The notes beneath the pieces are model-generated. The model saw only the letters and a program-made list of their open reading frames with translations. It had not been told where the DNA came from and searched no databases. 64,000 bases of DNA from Sphagnum magellanicum (lineage: Eukaryota; Streptophyta; Sphagnopsida; Sphagnales; Sphagnaceae): NCBI GenBank assembly GCA_021904315.1, contig CM038923.1:5642001-5706000 (forward strand). Reading direction: 5' to 3'. Positions 10,586 through 21,750 of the stretch are shown here, piece after piece. Within the stretch, counting starts at the first letter, position 1. Each line of letters begins with the position of its first letter. The position numbers and the translations under genes are program-made.

Positions 10586-11890
10586 TTGAATTGTACATTT
10601 TACCATGCTTTCACCCAAATAAACACATTAAGCAATTCATTATTCCTAAGTTCTAGGATTGGCATAAAGCTCTTTATTACGAATATAAGAACTCAAGATC
10701 CTTGGAAGAAGCTGACCTTTGTTATGTTGCAATTCATTTTTGGTGGTATTCCTTCGGAGCTATTGGTGGGTGCAATTCACAAGTTCAACAACTAGCTAAG
10801 ATTTTGGCATTTTTGTGTGAGGTAATGGGGAGGATTCATGTTAGATGTAAGATCTCTTTGCATCACACTTTTGAAAATCCTTTATGTTGTGTTTTCATTC
10901 CATTCATCAATTTGAATGTAGAAATTATCCTTGGAGGAGGAGGTTGACATGCCAACTTGTAATTTCATGGAGATAATCCACAACATTTGGCCCCAAAAAT
11001 CTGAAAAAAGAAATGCCTACATATATGCCACAACCTTAAATGATTACCTAAAAGCTTTCGAACAAATTGTGTTGTACTATGTTTTTTAACATGGTGGTCA
11101 CTCCAAGATAAAACCAAATAAGGACGAATTGTGATTATGCATGGCAAGCCAGTTTGGTGATTCTTTATAAATGGCTATTGTAGTTACCAAATTCACTTTG
11201 GGTTCTTCATATACATTGAAAATATCTCACTTGGAAGGTGAAGAGGGTTTTTGGATCCACCAAACAAAGGTAAGATTTTCCCTTAGGATTAAAAGGTGAT
11301 TTGCACAAGCATGATTGTGTTAATTTCTTTTGTCCACAAGTGGAATTTATTTTGCACAACTTTACACCCAATGTAGATGTGGGATAATCAAGCTATTCGC
11401 AAGAGGTCTTTTCAATTTTCATTCACAATGGCAAGGAGGTGCTAAAACACCTTTGTGGTGACAATGTTTGGTGCATTGAGTGATGGCCCTTCAAGTCAAA
11501 TGTTCAATGTTCAAAATTGCAAAAGGACACTAAGTAATATTGCAAGGTGAAAATCATTTCAAAGATAACAAACCATGGCATTCTTGTTCCTTGTTATGTT
11601 TGTAATTGAAATGCTACTAAACGTGCAACAATTCAACTAAATAAGTTTTAGTTTTGTTATGATGATCACAATCATTGTATTGGAAACACTAGGAAGAAGT
11701 ATGCAATTGGTAGGCTTGTTGTGCCTTCTATATGGCCTATTCAAGAAAGGAATGATCTCACTCAAGATGAAGTGATGACATTGGAAAAATCTAGTTTCCT
11801 TGTTTTTAAGAAATTGAAATTTCACCCTAGAAATCTCTTTGGTGACATTGCATTTGTTCATTTCAATAAACGAACGAATGTAAATGCCTA
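10586..11890 (+). pseudogene. Decayed coding relic, part 2 (probable transposase-like protein)
   Basis: A chain of plus-strand coding fragments crosses this stretch. 10702-10947 includes LAKILAFLCEVMGRIHVRC. 10945-11160 includes MPTCNFMEIIHNIWPQ and NAYIYATTLNDYLKAFEQ, then SKIKPNKDEL. 11655-11890 gives YAIGRLVVPSIWPIQE and NDLTQDEVMTLEKSSFLVF. Each has protein-like residue use, but stops and frame changes separate them. The style resembles large transposase-like proteins common in genomes of non-seed plants, but that is memory of texture, not a named family. It is not a working gene. Confidence 0.45.
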
Positions 11891-11929
11891 GTTGAAAACT
11901 TGAAACAAAACAAATATTCATCGTCTTTC

Positions 11930-14900
11930 AATTTTCAAGATTTCAATTCAAAAACAAAATATGTGGGAGGCCAAACGTGTTTTTATCGCACAGATCTTGC
12001 CGCCGGCTAACGTTTCTACTCTCGATTATGGATGAATATATTGTATCATTTTAGGTTTAATTGAAAATTGTAAACAATATAAAATTACTACTAGTAATTT
12101 CCCTACATGCATTTACATAAAATTTGTGTCAATGATGACAAGCTCATTGGGCCACCATAGAAAGTGGGTGCATTGTAAACATCTATATTACATCTTGCAA
12201 AATGTGATGTTTTGTGGGCTAATGGAAACGTCATTCATAATCCAACTTGGAACTTAAATAAAAATCATAAATTAGCAAGTCACACCAAAGCTACAAAGAT
12301 GATTTCTTAAATAATTTAACCAGTTTTGGTTTTTTGATTCTTAACTAATAGAAGTCACTATTTGGTTGAATTAAAAGTAGGTCGAATTTCACACTAGGTG
12401 GCTAGAGGTAGAAGTATTTAGCTAAACTAAGGTAGTTTGAGTTTCCTAATGTTCGGCATGATGTACAAACCAAAATATATAATGTGTTTTTTAAATGTTA
12501 AGGCCTTTTTAATGGCTATCCTCTTCAATTCCATGCAATAAATGTGGAATGAAACAAAATTCATCAACAGTTGCATGGTAGTTTGCCCAATGGTCAACCT
12601 TAAGTATAAATTTATATAATATGGTAAAATATAAATTTGTCATTAACAACAAATCCTTGTTCATCTACCCAACCATGTTGTCCAAACTTGTCCAACAAAT
12701 AACATTTTTCAAGATGTTTTTGAACCTCAAGTACAATTTTATACAATACGGTAAGATACAAACTTATTGTTAGCAACAAAAACCTTATTCATCTAGCTAG
12801 TCATGTTGTCCAAACTTGTCCAACAAATACCATCTTTCAAGATTTTTTCATCCAAAAACTTCATCCATTTACACATGGCAAAATATTTTGTCACATCAAT
12901 AAAGATTCTATCCAATCTAGGGAAAAATATTTGTAACATATTCCATCCATATGATCAAAAGATGCTCAAAAATATTCCATCTTGCTCATAGGTTCATGTT
13001 CATAGGTCCACAAAATAGCATTCTTGCTTTTCTTAAAATTATTGTAGTTCCTCCAATCACTTCTAGAGTTGAAAATTTTCATTATTTGAAGCAAAAATAC
13101 TAAAGTAAAATAGTTTCATGGTACCAAAACATTTGGTTTTTAAATAGGTTCCCACCAAGTTTTTGTTTGCATGGTATCAACAATCCTTTTCATTTAATGG
13201 TTTCCAATATAACTTTGATTTTTTTATTTTCATTTTTTGGTAATAGTTTTCAACTCCCTCTACTTTTCATTATGACTAATAGCAACATCCTCTAGAAACG
13301 ATTTTGATAACTCCACTCCTTGATTGCCAAAAGGTCCACCTTTTTTTTTGGCAACATTTTGCTCAATTGCTTCCTCATGCTCCTAGTAAGTAATGTTGTC
13401 ATAATGTAGCAAAAAAAACTTATAGATGAATGAAAAGACTTTGGTATTTTACAAAGCTTTTTGAAGTTTTATGTGGCTTGTTTGAAAATAAACAACACAA
13501 AAAATACAAAAATACTTTTTAAAATAAAATTCATTTTTTTGGTGAAGACAAATAACTCCTACCAAAACTTTTGAAATAAGAATCATTGAATCAAAAATCC
13601 TAGTTCTATATTTGTGGTTTGGTTGCCAAATGTTAAAGCAACCAAGTGATAGCTCAAGTTTTATGTATTAAGGAATAGGAAGAAAGGTGAAATACATGCC
13701 TTTTAACTATTTAATGACAAATAATTAAGAATAGAAAAAAAATCCATTGATAGTTATAATAGATTATTGTCTTTTCAAATAAAAATATGTTATAAAAATA
13801 AAAGTTAAATCCAACACTCAACGTTACACAAGTACAACTTCAGAGAAAAAATAAATTTCAAAAGAAACTACAACCTCAAAAGCAAAATTGCACAACTTCT
13901 CAATGGAAAAGATGACTTCAAAAATATGTTCTTTCCAAATTACTTCAGATTAAAAAATAAACATATAATGAATCCCCATTTTGACCCCAAGCATCCACCT
14001 CAAGGTCCTAAGTAGATCAGAGTTAAAGATAAGGGTCACAAATGGTGATCTTGTCCAAAATAGATTAAAAGCCCTAAAATCTCTCTAGAACTAGTAGAAA
14101 ATCTTGTCCTACTTCTAGAAATTTAATATGTAAACTGAGTCATGTAACTAATTTGTCAATTTTTTAAATATTCAATTTCTTTAGCATTAAATTTTTAATA
14201 ATAAAAGGATTTTCAGTCCATAATAAATTTTTGGTCAAAGAGGGTTTTCGGTAAACAATAAGGTTTTTGATAATTACAAGGTGTGTCCAAAAGTAAGCTT
14301 AAAGTGTATTTTAGCATGTAACAATGTTGTTACTGGTGAACCACATATGTCAAACACATGCCATGATCAATTTTTGTTAATAGAATGCACCCAAGGCACC
14401 AATTCTTTAGAATGTAAAGATAGTGGCAGTTGAAGTCTTGTATCCTAAGTGACATGCTACATATTTCCAAAGAATTGAAGTATTTATTATTGTTAATACC
14501 CAATCTATAGGCATATTACATGCTTTATGGGCTTCAAACTTGTTTGGTGCTAGGATTCTTTCCTCCAATGTTGGGAACATTCATTAGGTTGCTAAATTTC
14601 AAGCTATTGTGAAAACTTGACAATCTAAAGTATCAAGAATACATGGCTTGTAATATTACTTGTGGTTATATCAACTTCAATGACTCCCATGGTTATGGAA
14701 GGTTAAAATATCTCACAAGTTGTTATGGAGTCTATGCAATGCATTATTCTTGCAAATTGGAAGTGACTTATCAAAAATACTATTATAAGTACTATATTAC
14801 ATAGTTTGGTAAATAGAACTTTCATATGGTGTGAATTGAAGAAATATACCAATTTGCATTGAAGTGCATGTGAAGAATGAAAATCACATGTGGGACAAAC

Positions 14901-16555
14901 TCATAGTTTAGTGCCTACAACTTCACCTATAAAGGTAGAAATTTCAAAAATAATGGCATCAATTTGGAGGCAGTATAATACCATACCCCAAGTCCCAATT
15001 TTGGATATGTTCAAGAACATCTTAGAAAAGATCCCTATAAATTACTTGCAAGTACTCTTTGCATGGGTCATTTGTTGAAGCAATTGCATTTGAGAACTAG
15101 GAGGGTCACCTTGTGACAATATTAGTGATGTCTTCCTCACCCATTGGAAGTAGAAGCAGAAAGGCATTATCGAAAATTGATGAATGACACAACAATTTCT
15201 AAAGAAATTTCACCATATTTAGAAGAAAATGAAGATAAATTTCATGACTATGACACCCCAACAAACAACTCCAAAGGAAAACCAATAACTAATCCAATCA
15301 AAAATAAATAGATACTACAATCTTAAGAGGGAATAATGTTAAGAAAAAAAACTAACCAAATTTAGTATATAGAGATTCAAAAGATAACTAAACAATAGGA
15401 TAGCAGAAAATAAAAATTAACCGAATCCTCCCTTATCAAATCTAATGACTAACCAACTTAGATTACTGAATGTTATGAATAGCCGATTGTCATAATTATC
15501 AATAAAAAGGGATAGCTGAAAATAGTTGTAAGTGATTATAGACAATAAAAATAGAACATAAAAAATTTCTTGATCTTTTGTAAGTTTAGGACTACTATGA
15601 ATGAATATTTATTTTATGCTTCACAATGTATGTATGTGAACTACCTATAACATAACATGTGTGATTGTAAGATGTGTCCATTAGTTCTGATAGTTGTGAA
15701 GGAAATAGGAGATAAGGTGTAAGGAATGTTTTACTAATTAGGATGTGGTTATGGAAGTGATGTCAATCAAAAGTAATGGAAGTAGTTCTACATTAAGAAT
15801 TTAATTGTGAGCTTCAATATGTTCTTAGTTTAAGTTAGATGAATATTTGTAATACAATATAAATAGTAATGAAATCATTTCTCAAAGTTAAACATTAGCC
15901 TAGTCATTACAGCACGTGATGTTTGGAATAACATGACGATTGATGATGCGATGCATTGATACGTTGCAAAATAAAACCAAAATTATCACTATTGCTTACA
16001 ACATTTATTGCTAGATAAAACAACATTTTCCTTGGCAATTTCCATGTTTTTACTCATATACATATTTTTGACCCAGGGCAAGATCAGGCCCGCTCTAGAC
16101 TAGGAGTCAGGGCTGGAAAGAACTTAGGCCAACTTTGAGCATTTTTGGCTTGTTGTTTGACCCCGAGCTACAAAAAAAATAAAAATGCTAGAACATTGAC
16201 GATATTAATGAATGTTAGAACATTAGCCCCAAGGGTTGCAAATTGGCATCCCAAATTCGTTGGTATCCTTTTATAGCCTTGGTGCCAATACAAGGCCATA
16301 AAGTTCACCATTAATTTATTAGTAACTTGGGGCAGACTGAAAAGATTTTTTCAATTTCACCCTTGACTCCTAGTGTAAAACCCTTGGGGCTGAATTCAAC
16401 TTTTGCACCAATAGGAATGGCTGATTTGAGTTGAACCTTGGCCTAGACTCGTGGTATAAAGTGGGTCTTATTTTCCTCAAAAAGGAGTAAGATGTTCATT
16501 GTTTTCAAAAAGGTAAAAATGAAAAAAAAATGAAAAAACCACATTATCATTTTAT
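11930..16555. other. Gene-free stretch with one tandem duplication
   Basis: No supported gene is present; frames are short and AT-driven. At 12602-12728 and 12729-~12853 a unit of about 127 bp is duplicated head to tail. Both copies share 'catgttgtccaaacttgtcc' and 'aaca(a/t)caaatcc/aacctt'-type words. The rest is probably ancient repeat DNA. Confidence 0.5.
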
Positions 16556-16559
16556 GCAT

Positions 16560-17317
16560 GCAGAGGTACTGTACGGTGTGTGGGGTTGGGTTTTTTCGAT
16601 TGACTGTTGAGAGCCAAGACTTGACTGATTGTTTGCCGATCGAGTTTGACCCACCCACCGGGCACGTCGTCTTCATCGTCAATGTCATGCATCGGTCCTG
16701 TGTTGTTGTTGCTAGAATTTGCTGTCTCCGATGGACCACCTGCATTCGCGTAGTGTGAATGATTAGAAAAGCTCGCCGCTCTCTCCGTACTGTTTACGGC
16801 TACTTATGTAGGTGGAAAGTAAGGGTCATGAAGTTTTTTCTGCTTAGCGGATTTTGAGGTTGGTTTTGGAATGGTTATTAATGTTCTTGTTGCAGCACTT
16901 AATGGTTAGTTATCTCGCTTGCTTGCTTCTGCCGGAGGTTTCGATGTTGGACTGGCACCAGTTCCGTGTTGTCTTTGTTCTGGCATCGTGTTTCTTTCCC
17001 ATTTCGCTTGGTCTCGCGGCGAGAAAGATTCGGGGGCTGGCTGTGTGATTCTTTCATTGGCCGAACTGGCGGATGCGACGTATGTGGTTTTGGTGTTTCT
17101 TTTTGCTTCAGTCACGAAGAAGAAGCAGTTTTTTGTGAAGTGCTCGAGAGACTGAGTTCTTGGCCTGCTTCGTAATTTGAGGGGCAGGGGCCGGGTTGAT
17201 TTACAAGTGCGATCCAGAGCGGGATCAATAATTTCTGATAGGGGCGAAGATCAAGTGAATATCGGAGATTTACTTGCACCTTAATCTTGAGCGAAGAAGA
17301 AGAAGATCGTGGCGACA
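16560..17317 (+). promoter_or_regulatory. GC/CpG-richer 5' region of the thioesterase gene
   Basis: CG dinucleotides jump in frequency here relative to the flanks, marking a likely promoter and 5' UTR for the gene starting at 17318. Several overlapping frames on both strands are open only because of base composition. I see no TATA box that I would trust. An in-frame TGA at 17288-17290 lies upstream of the chosen ATG, so the coding region does not extend into this stretch. Confidence 0.5.
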
Positions 17318-19034
17318 ATGTTGTCTCAGGATGCTATCGATCAGGTAGTCGAAGAGCCAGAAGTATCTAGGGCAGGCGACGAGAACGAGAACAGCACGCA
17401 AGCAATTACGGGTTTCGAAGTTCTCAACTTCATCAATTTCCAAATGCAAGTGGTATCGAAATCCGAGATGAGTGGCTGGTTCATCGTCTCCACAAAATCT
17501 GGGCAGGTGCGTTCCTTACTAAAGCTCTTCTTCCTGTTTGGCTTGTAAAACTTTTTTTCTCCAGCCAGGCTCTCAGTTTCCGCTACTTGAAGCAGCTACC
17601 TCATCCGTACAGATGTCGCCAGCTTCTTTGCCGGTCCCCTTCTTTGACAAGCATCACATATTTTGGTGCTCGGATTTTAGTACTGCAATGCTTTAGGTTC
17701 ATAACTATGTCTGTTTCAATTACTAATCTTCCGGAATTTGGAGACAAAGCTGGTTCCAATCAACGAAGACTAGTCCTTCACGATGTGCTCACATTTGTCA
17801 AAGGGTTTCTAGAATAGGAAGAAGGTGTGAGTCAACCTATTTTGCTGAGCTATGTGTTCTGCTGTATTTCTCAACTCCATGTGCTTTCAGGCACTTGAAT
17901 AAGCTTTGATGCTGTTATTGGAAATGTCAATGCAGTAACTGTTGAGTGGATGTTTTTGAGGTTTGAGGAAATTTGATGCTGGAGTTGGATTGCCATGGTT
18001 GCTCATTCTTTTTGCTTTCAAGCCTGCAATTATTGGCAGCTCATCATCTTAGATTCAAGTGGGATTCCAATTTGCAGCCATTTGGAGTTCTACATGGTGG
18101 CATGACTGCATATATAGCAGAAAGCTTGGCAAGCATGGGGGCTCAGATTGCCTCCGATTGGTCAAGAGTGGCAGGGATAGAAATGAATGTTGCTCACTTG
18201 CAAGCAGCGCCAGTTGGACACAAAGTTATGGTCAAGGCATTGCCTATGAGAGTGGGGAAGAGAGTCCAGGTATGAGAAATATTACTACCCCTTTTGTTGC
18301 TTTATGGAGATGGCATTTTGCTTTACTCTAGACACACTTTTACATCTTTGGTATGAACAACTTCTAGCTTTTTCTGAAGAGTCATAAAATCCACACAGTG
18401 CTCAAAGTATTGAACAAGCACTAGAGTGAAATGACAACCTACAACAGGGCAGAGTGAGGACAAGATGAAATTAGCAGATGAAGCTGAGAAATTGTACAAA
18501 CATTCACTTCATGGCACTTTTGAAGAAGCTGCTCACAGCACATTACCTATGTGTGGAACTTGCTCACAAAATCATCACAGACAATCACCGCAGTCAAGGT
18601 GATTCACCAGGGAAAGAATTCTTTGTCTAGAGTATTGCTTGACCTGGTGAATCACCTTCTCAAGAAAAGTGTGAAGAGAAGGAGAGTCTCTTATGGGGCT
18701 TGAATTCCTGATTTAGGACTCCAATTCTGATGAGCATTTATCCTCTGCATCCAGATATTGGTTGATAACACTGTAGCAACCCTAAGTGTAAGGTTGCAGT
18801 GTGCTTGATATCTTGGAATTGTTTTTACAGGTCTGGAATGTGACATTTTCAATGGAGAAGAATCAAATCCCACAATCCACGGAACCACAGGAAATTGTGA
18901 TCACCGCAGTTGCACGGGTCACTCTTTTGGTAGGTTTGCCAGGTCCCGAAAAAGCCAAGGTTGGAATTGATCAATTAGTTGCTGTTGCTAAAAATGGGGG
19001 AAATGAAAAACTATTGCCTTTCTCTAAGCTTTAA
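17318..19034 (+). CDS. DHNAT: Peroxisomal 1,4-dihydroxy-2-naphthoyl-CoA thioesterase-like protein (hot-dog fold), 3 exons
   Basis: The family hydrolyses DHNA-CoA in peroxisomes during phylloquinone (vitamin K1) synthesis. Coding exons are 17318-17506, 18078-18269 and 18831-19034 (63, 64 and 67 codons plus TAA). All junctions are phase 0 with GT-AG introns of 571 and 561 bp, giving 194 residues against about 156 in Arabidopsis DHNAT1. The extra length is mostly an N-terminal arm. Residues 64-83 (PFGVLHGGMTAYIAESLASM) hold the HGG loop and the likely catalytic Glu (E78). RVAGIEMNVAHLQAA, VGKRVQVWNV and ITAVARVTLL fit the remaining hot-dog strands. The protein ends PFSKL, a classic PTS1 peroxisome signal. 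ATG 17318 is chosen because an in-frame TGA precedes it at 17288; the GTG at 17309 is not needed. No break is visible. A sibling acyl-CoA thioesterase specificity is possible. Confidence 0.9.
18596..18658 (+). other. Perfect 16-bp inverted repeat in thioesterase intron 2
   Basis: AAGGTGATTCACCAGG (18596-18611) pairs without a mismatch with CCTGGTGAATCACCTT (18643-18658) across a 31-nt loop. It lies wholly within intron 2. The stem would form in the pre-mRNA on either strand. It could be a miniature-transposon remnant, a splicing-related structure, or a small-RNA source; the sequence does not decide. Confidence 0.75.
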
Positions 19035-19261
19035 CATTTCTAAAGAAAAGGATTCTTACTTGTAGCACCTTGGACTCCATGTATCAAATATTGTTGTTGT
19101 GCTTTGATTATCAGTTGATCAATTAGTTGCTGTTGCTAAAGATATGGGAAATGAAAAACTATTGCCTTTCTCTAAGCTTTAACATTTCTGAAGAAAAGGA
19201 TTCTGACTTGTAGCACCTTGGATTCTGTGTATCAATAATGTTGTTGTACTTTGATTATCAG
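18967..19261 (+). repeat. Tandem duplication of the thioesterase last-exon tail (148 bp x 2)
   Basis: The unit starts 'ttgatcaattagttgctgtt' at 18967 and again at 19115. It runs through the last codons, the stop and the early 3' UTR to 'ttgattatcag'. The second copy (19115-19261) still encodes VAVAKDMGNEKLLPFSKL and TAA in the matching frame, so the PTS1-bearing tail is present twice. The copies differ at about a dozen positions, so the event is not recent. The second copy lies in the 3' UTR. Direct splicing to the CAG at its left edge would put it out of frame. Confidence 0.85.
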
Positions 19262-19725
19262 GTGTGTTGGCACAGACCCTGTCATTTTGTGTGGCTATTT
19301 ATCAGTAAAAGGTGTCTGTCTATTTCTCTCTTTCCTTGCTCTTGTTTGGGCTGTTTTCTCCCCTACTTTTGCTTTCTTCTTTTTCTCTCATTTTTCTTGG
19401 GTTTTGGGTCTTCTCCTTCTTGTTTATGATTAGTCGACCTATGCAAAATCATGGCTGAGTTTCCTGTTACATCCTCCTGGCTTGTGACAAAACACATGTG
19501 TTGATCAATGCTCGAGACATTGAGATCTCCACACACTGCCAAAGACTGATGAAGTCAGTGCAGATGTCATGATAGATGGTAAATCAATTCCAGACATCAT
19601 GTTGTGTGTGAGTGGTCTCTGAACATGTGTTTTCATTACCCTCCCTACTGCTCCTCAATTTTGGATTTTGTTTTTCTGGCTGTGGCCAAGGAGAAGAAGA
19701 GACCACACTATGAGAAAGTGTCATG
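19262..19725. other. 3' flank of the thioesterase gene
   Basis: No gene is seen. A pyrimidine-rich tract (about 19315-19425) keeps two frames open by composition only. The 3' UTR and poly(A) site of the thioesterase probably lie here, but no single signal stands out. Confidence 0.4.
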
Positions 19726-19732
19726 TCCACCC

Positions 19733-19925
19733 AAGGGGTGATGGCTCAGTGGTATCTCCCTGTCTGGGACCCTGGGACCTCATAGAAGGTCTCTGGGTTC
19801 AACCCCACTGGTGTGCAGGTGAAAGCCCTGCCGGTCCTCTGTCAATGAACTTGTCTTGAGGTGCCAACGATGTCTTGGTCAGGACTGCCATGGTGTTCCA
19901 ACAATCATACCATCCATCCTACACA
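19733..19925 (+). mobile_element. tRNA-derived SINE
   Basis: An A-box-like TGGCTCAGTGG (19742-19752) is followed about 43 bp later by a B-box GGTTCAACCCC (19796-19806), the RNA polymerase III promoter pair of tRNA-derived SINEs. The head from about 19733 resembles a tRNA 5' half but the arms do not close into a cloverleaf, so it is not a tRNA gene. The body continues in GC-richer sequence to about 19925. The 3' end and target duplication were not resolved. The style recalls Au-like plant SINEs; that family call is inference. Confidence 0.65.
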
Positions 19926-20134
19926 GTGTGGTGGTGGGTGCCGGTTCACTCTGGCAATCCTTATTTACCTTATCAACTCATTAACACCATGCTCACACCA
20001 GCAACAGAGTACATGTTGAACAACACTGACAATTCGTGAATTGAAGCTGAGAGGGAACCAACAGCCACTAGTGCACCCTCCATTGGAAGCTTGTTTTAAC
20101 CTAGTTGTCACTGAATTCCAACTGAGTTAACATT

Positions 20135-20226
20135 GGGTTTTGCCTTGGTAACTTATCCTGTATAAGTCCTGTAGGTAGGTGGGTTTTGCCTTGGAAACTT
20201 ATCCTGTAAAAGTCCTGTAGGTAGGT
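20135..20226 (+). repeat. 46-bp tandem duplication
   Basis: 'gggttttgccttggtaactt' at 20135 repeats at 20181 with two substitutions visible. Each unit ends in 'agtcctgtaggtaggt'. It is a simple local duplication in non-coding DNA. Confidence 0.8.
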
Positions 20227-21257
20227 AGGATAAGCCTTGGGTGAACCAGCACCCATGGTTGTACCATGGTAAAAATTCCCAAATTCTTTTTGATAATTAC
20301 AAATATCTCATGATTAAACTAAATCAGGGTCTCTAAGTTGAAATCTAACATTTTTTTGTGCTTAATATGGCCACTAAGAGGGCTCACTCCAAAGGGTGAA
20401 TGTTCCAACATGGGTGCTGGTTCACCCTGACCTGTACCATAGGTGACTACTAGGTAAATAGATGCATCTAGATGGTCAGTGCATAGATAAACTTTAGTGG
20501 GTTCTTAGTAGGTAGTAAAAACAGAAACTGAGCTAATCACCATGGTTAACTAGAGACTGGAACTCAATAGAAAAGTGTTTTCTGTTCACCCACCATCCAT
20601 CCTTCATGCTGCATGAGTGACTGCTGGCTGCTTCTGGCCTGAATTGAATAGGGGAAAAAAAAGGAGAAGCTCGTCTAACCAATGTTTTTTTTTCGGGGCC
20701 AACTTTCACAACTTCGTCAAAAAGGAAGTCGCGAGCTTTTATGGGAAAAAATGGGCTCAAGTTGCCCATTATGAGGCAAAAAAATGGTAAGGTCATCATA
20801 TTTAGACATCATGGAGGCTTTGAGTACAAGGCAAAATTCTTAAAAAGTCCCCCAGTCTTGCTTGACATCCAGCCAGATTTTACTGTTAATGTTGTACATG
20901 GTTGCCAGTCCACCTACTTGAGTAATTTGAAAAAAAAGACACTCTGCACACAAGCATCTACTTCTAGACTATTAGTTATTAGGAGCGTTTATTTCTTCTG
21001 GCAAATTGTTTTTCAAAATGGCAGAAAAAAAATTATGAACTTAATCTAGCTTTGTTATGGTCATCATCCCTTGCTTCATTTTGGCTGAAATTTTTTACTA
21101 AATTTTTTTGAGCATGTAAACTTTGAATTCAATACTTAATTTTGTAATCACATTTACAAATGAATAGATTAAACCAAATTTCTAACTAAGGCTTCCAAAT
21201 AGTAGATAAATGCATGTAGAAAGGGCTTCAATTCTTAGAGTGAATCAAAGTTAGGAC
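20227..21257. other. Gene-free stretch
   Basis: No supported gene. The frame at 20741-21049 (plus) is open for about 100 codons from an ATG-less start region and looks like chance plus low-complexity lysine codons. I see no domain in it. Confidence 0.4.
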
Positions 21258-21263
21258 ATTAAG

Positions 21264-21729
21264 TGACATGCCTTTTTGAGGGAGACCAAAAGTGGGCTTG
21301 CCAAGTTGGGGCCTATGCCAGGAACACCATAGGGTGGCCCCCATGTCAACATGGGTGCCACCAACATGAATGCCAATTCGGATTCAACTCTTGGTGTGCT
21401 AAATCATCACCTAGCACAAAGGTGTGCAAAAATAGGTTGAGGGTTGAAGACGGCCATGGGGTCTCTCTCAAATGAGTATCCGTGTTAGACTTGTGGTTGG
21501 GTTGTCGAACAAAGTCAAAGGACTTTGGGCGATGAATCCTTAAACCGTTTGGGAAGTCCACATCTGGGTTGAATCCCTCCCACCCAAGGTGAAAGGGAAA
21601 AAATTAGTCCGAGATTAGGATTTCAAATAGGTGACTTACTAGCATGTGGTTTGGCCAATGTGTAGGTGAATTAGAATCGTCTTAGGAGGCTAAGGAGTGT
21701 GAGAATGCTCTGAGGGGCATTTAGGGGCA
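21264..21729 (+). repeat. 5' LTR of the gypsy fossil
   Basis: It begins TGACATGCC and ends CA just before the primer-binding site. It shares long stretches with 29333-29763, such as 'ggtggcccccatgt' and 'cacaaaggtgtgcaaaa', in the same order. Confidence 0.85.
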
Positions 21730-21734
21730 GAAAT

Positions 21735-21750
21735 TGGTATCAAAGTAGGA
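21735..21750 (+). other. Primer-binding site of the gypsy fossil
   Basis: TGGTATCAAAG lies six bases after the 5' LTR. It resembles the complement of the 3' end of initiator methionine tRNA (TGGTATCAGAGC), the usual primer of plant gypsy and copia elements. Confidence 0.75.

Noticed and set aside
14090-14105. CACTA-type end at 'aactagtagaaaatc'
   Set aside because: The first base is wrong and none of the subterminal words shared by the 10088 and 55518 ends follow.
16443-16745. Divergent minus-strand gene opposite the thioesterase promoter
   Set aside because: It has an ATG and 100 codons, but the second half is poly-Phe/Lys translation of simple sequence and no domain is present.
17309-17317. 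GTG start for the thioesterase, three codons upstream
   Set aside because: Plant nuclear genes start at ATG; the ATG at 17318 is the first after an in-frame TGA at 17288.
19733-19815. tRNA gene at the SINE head
   Set aside because: A- and B-boxes are present, but the acceptor and anticodon stems do not pair and the spacing is that of a SINE.
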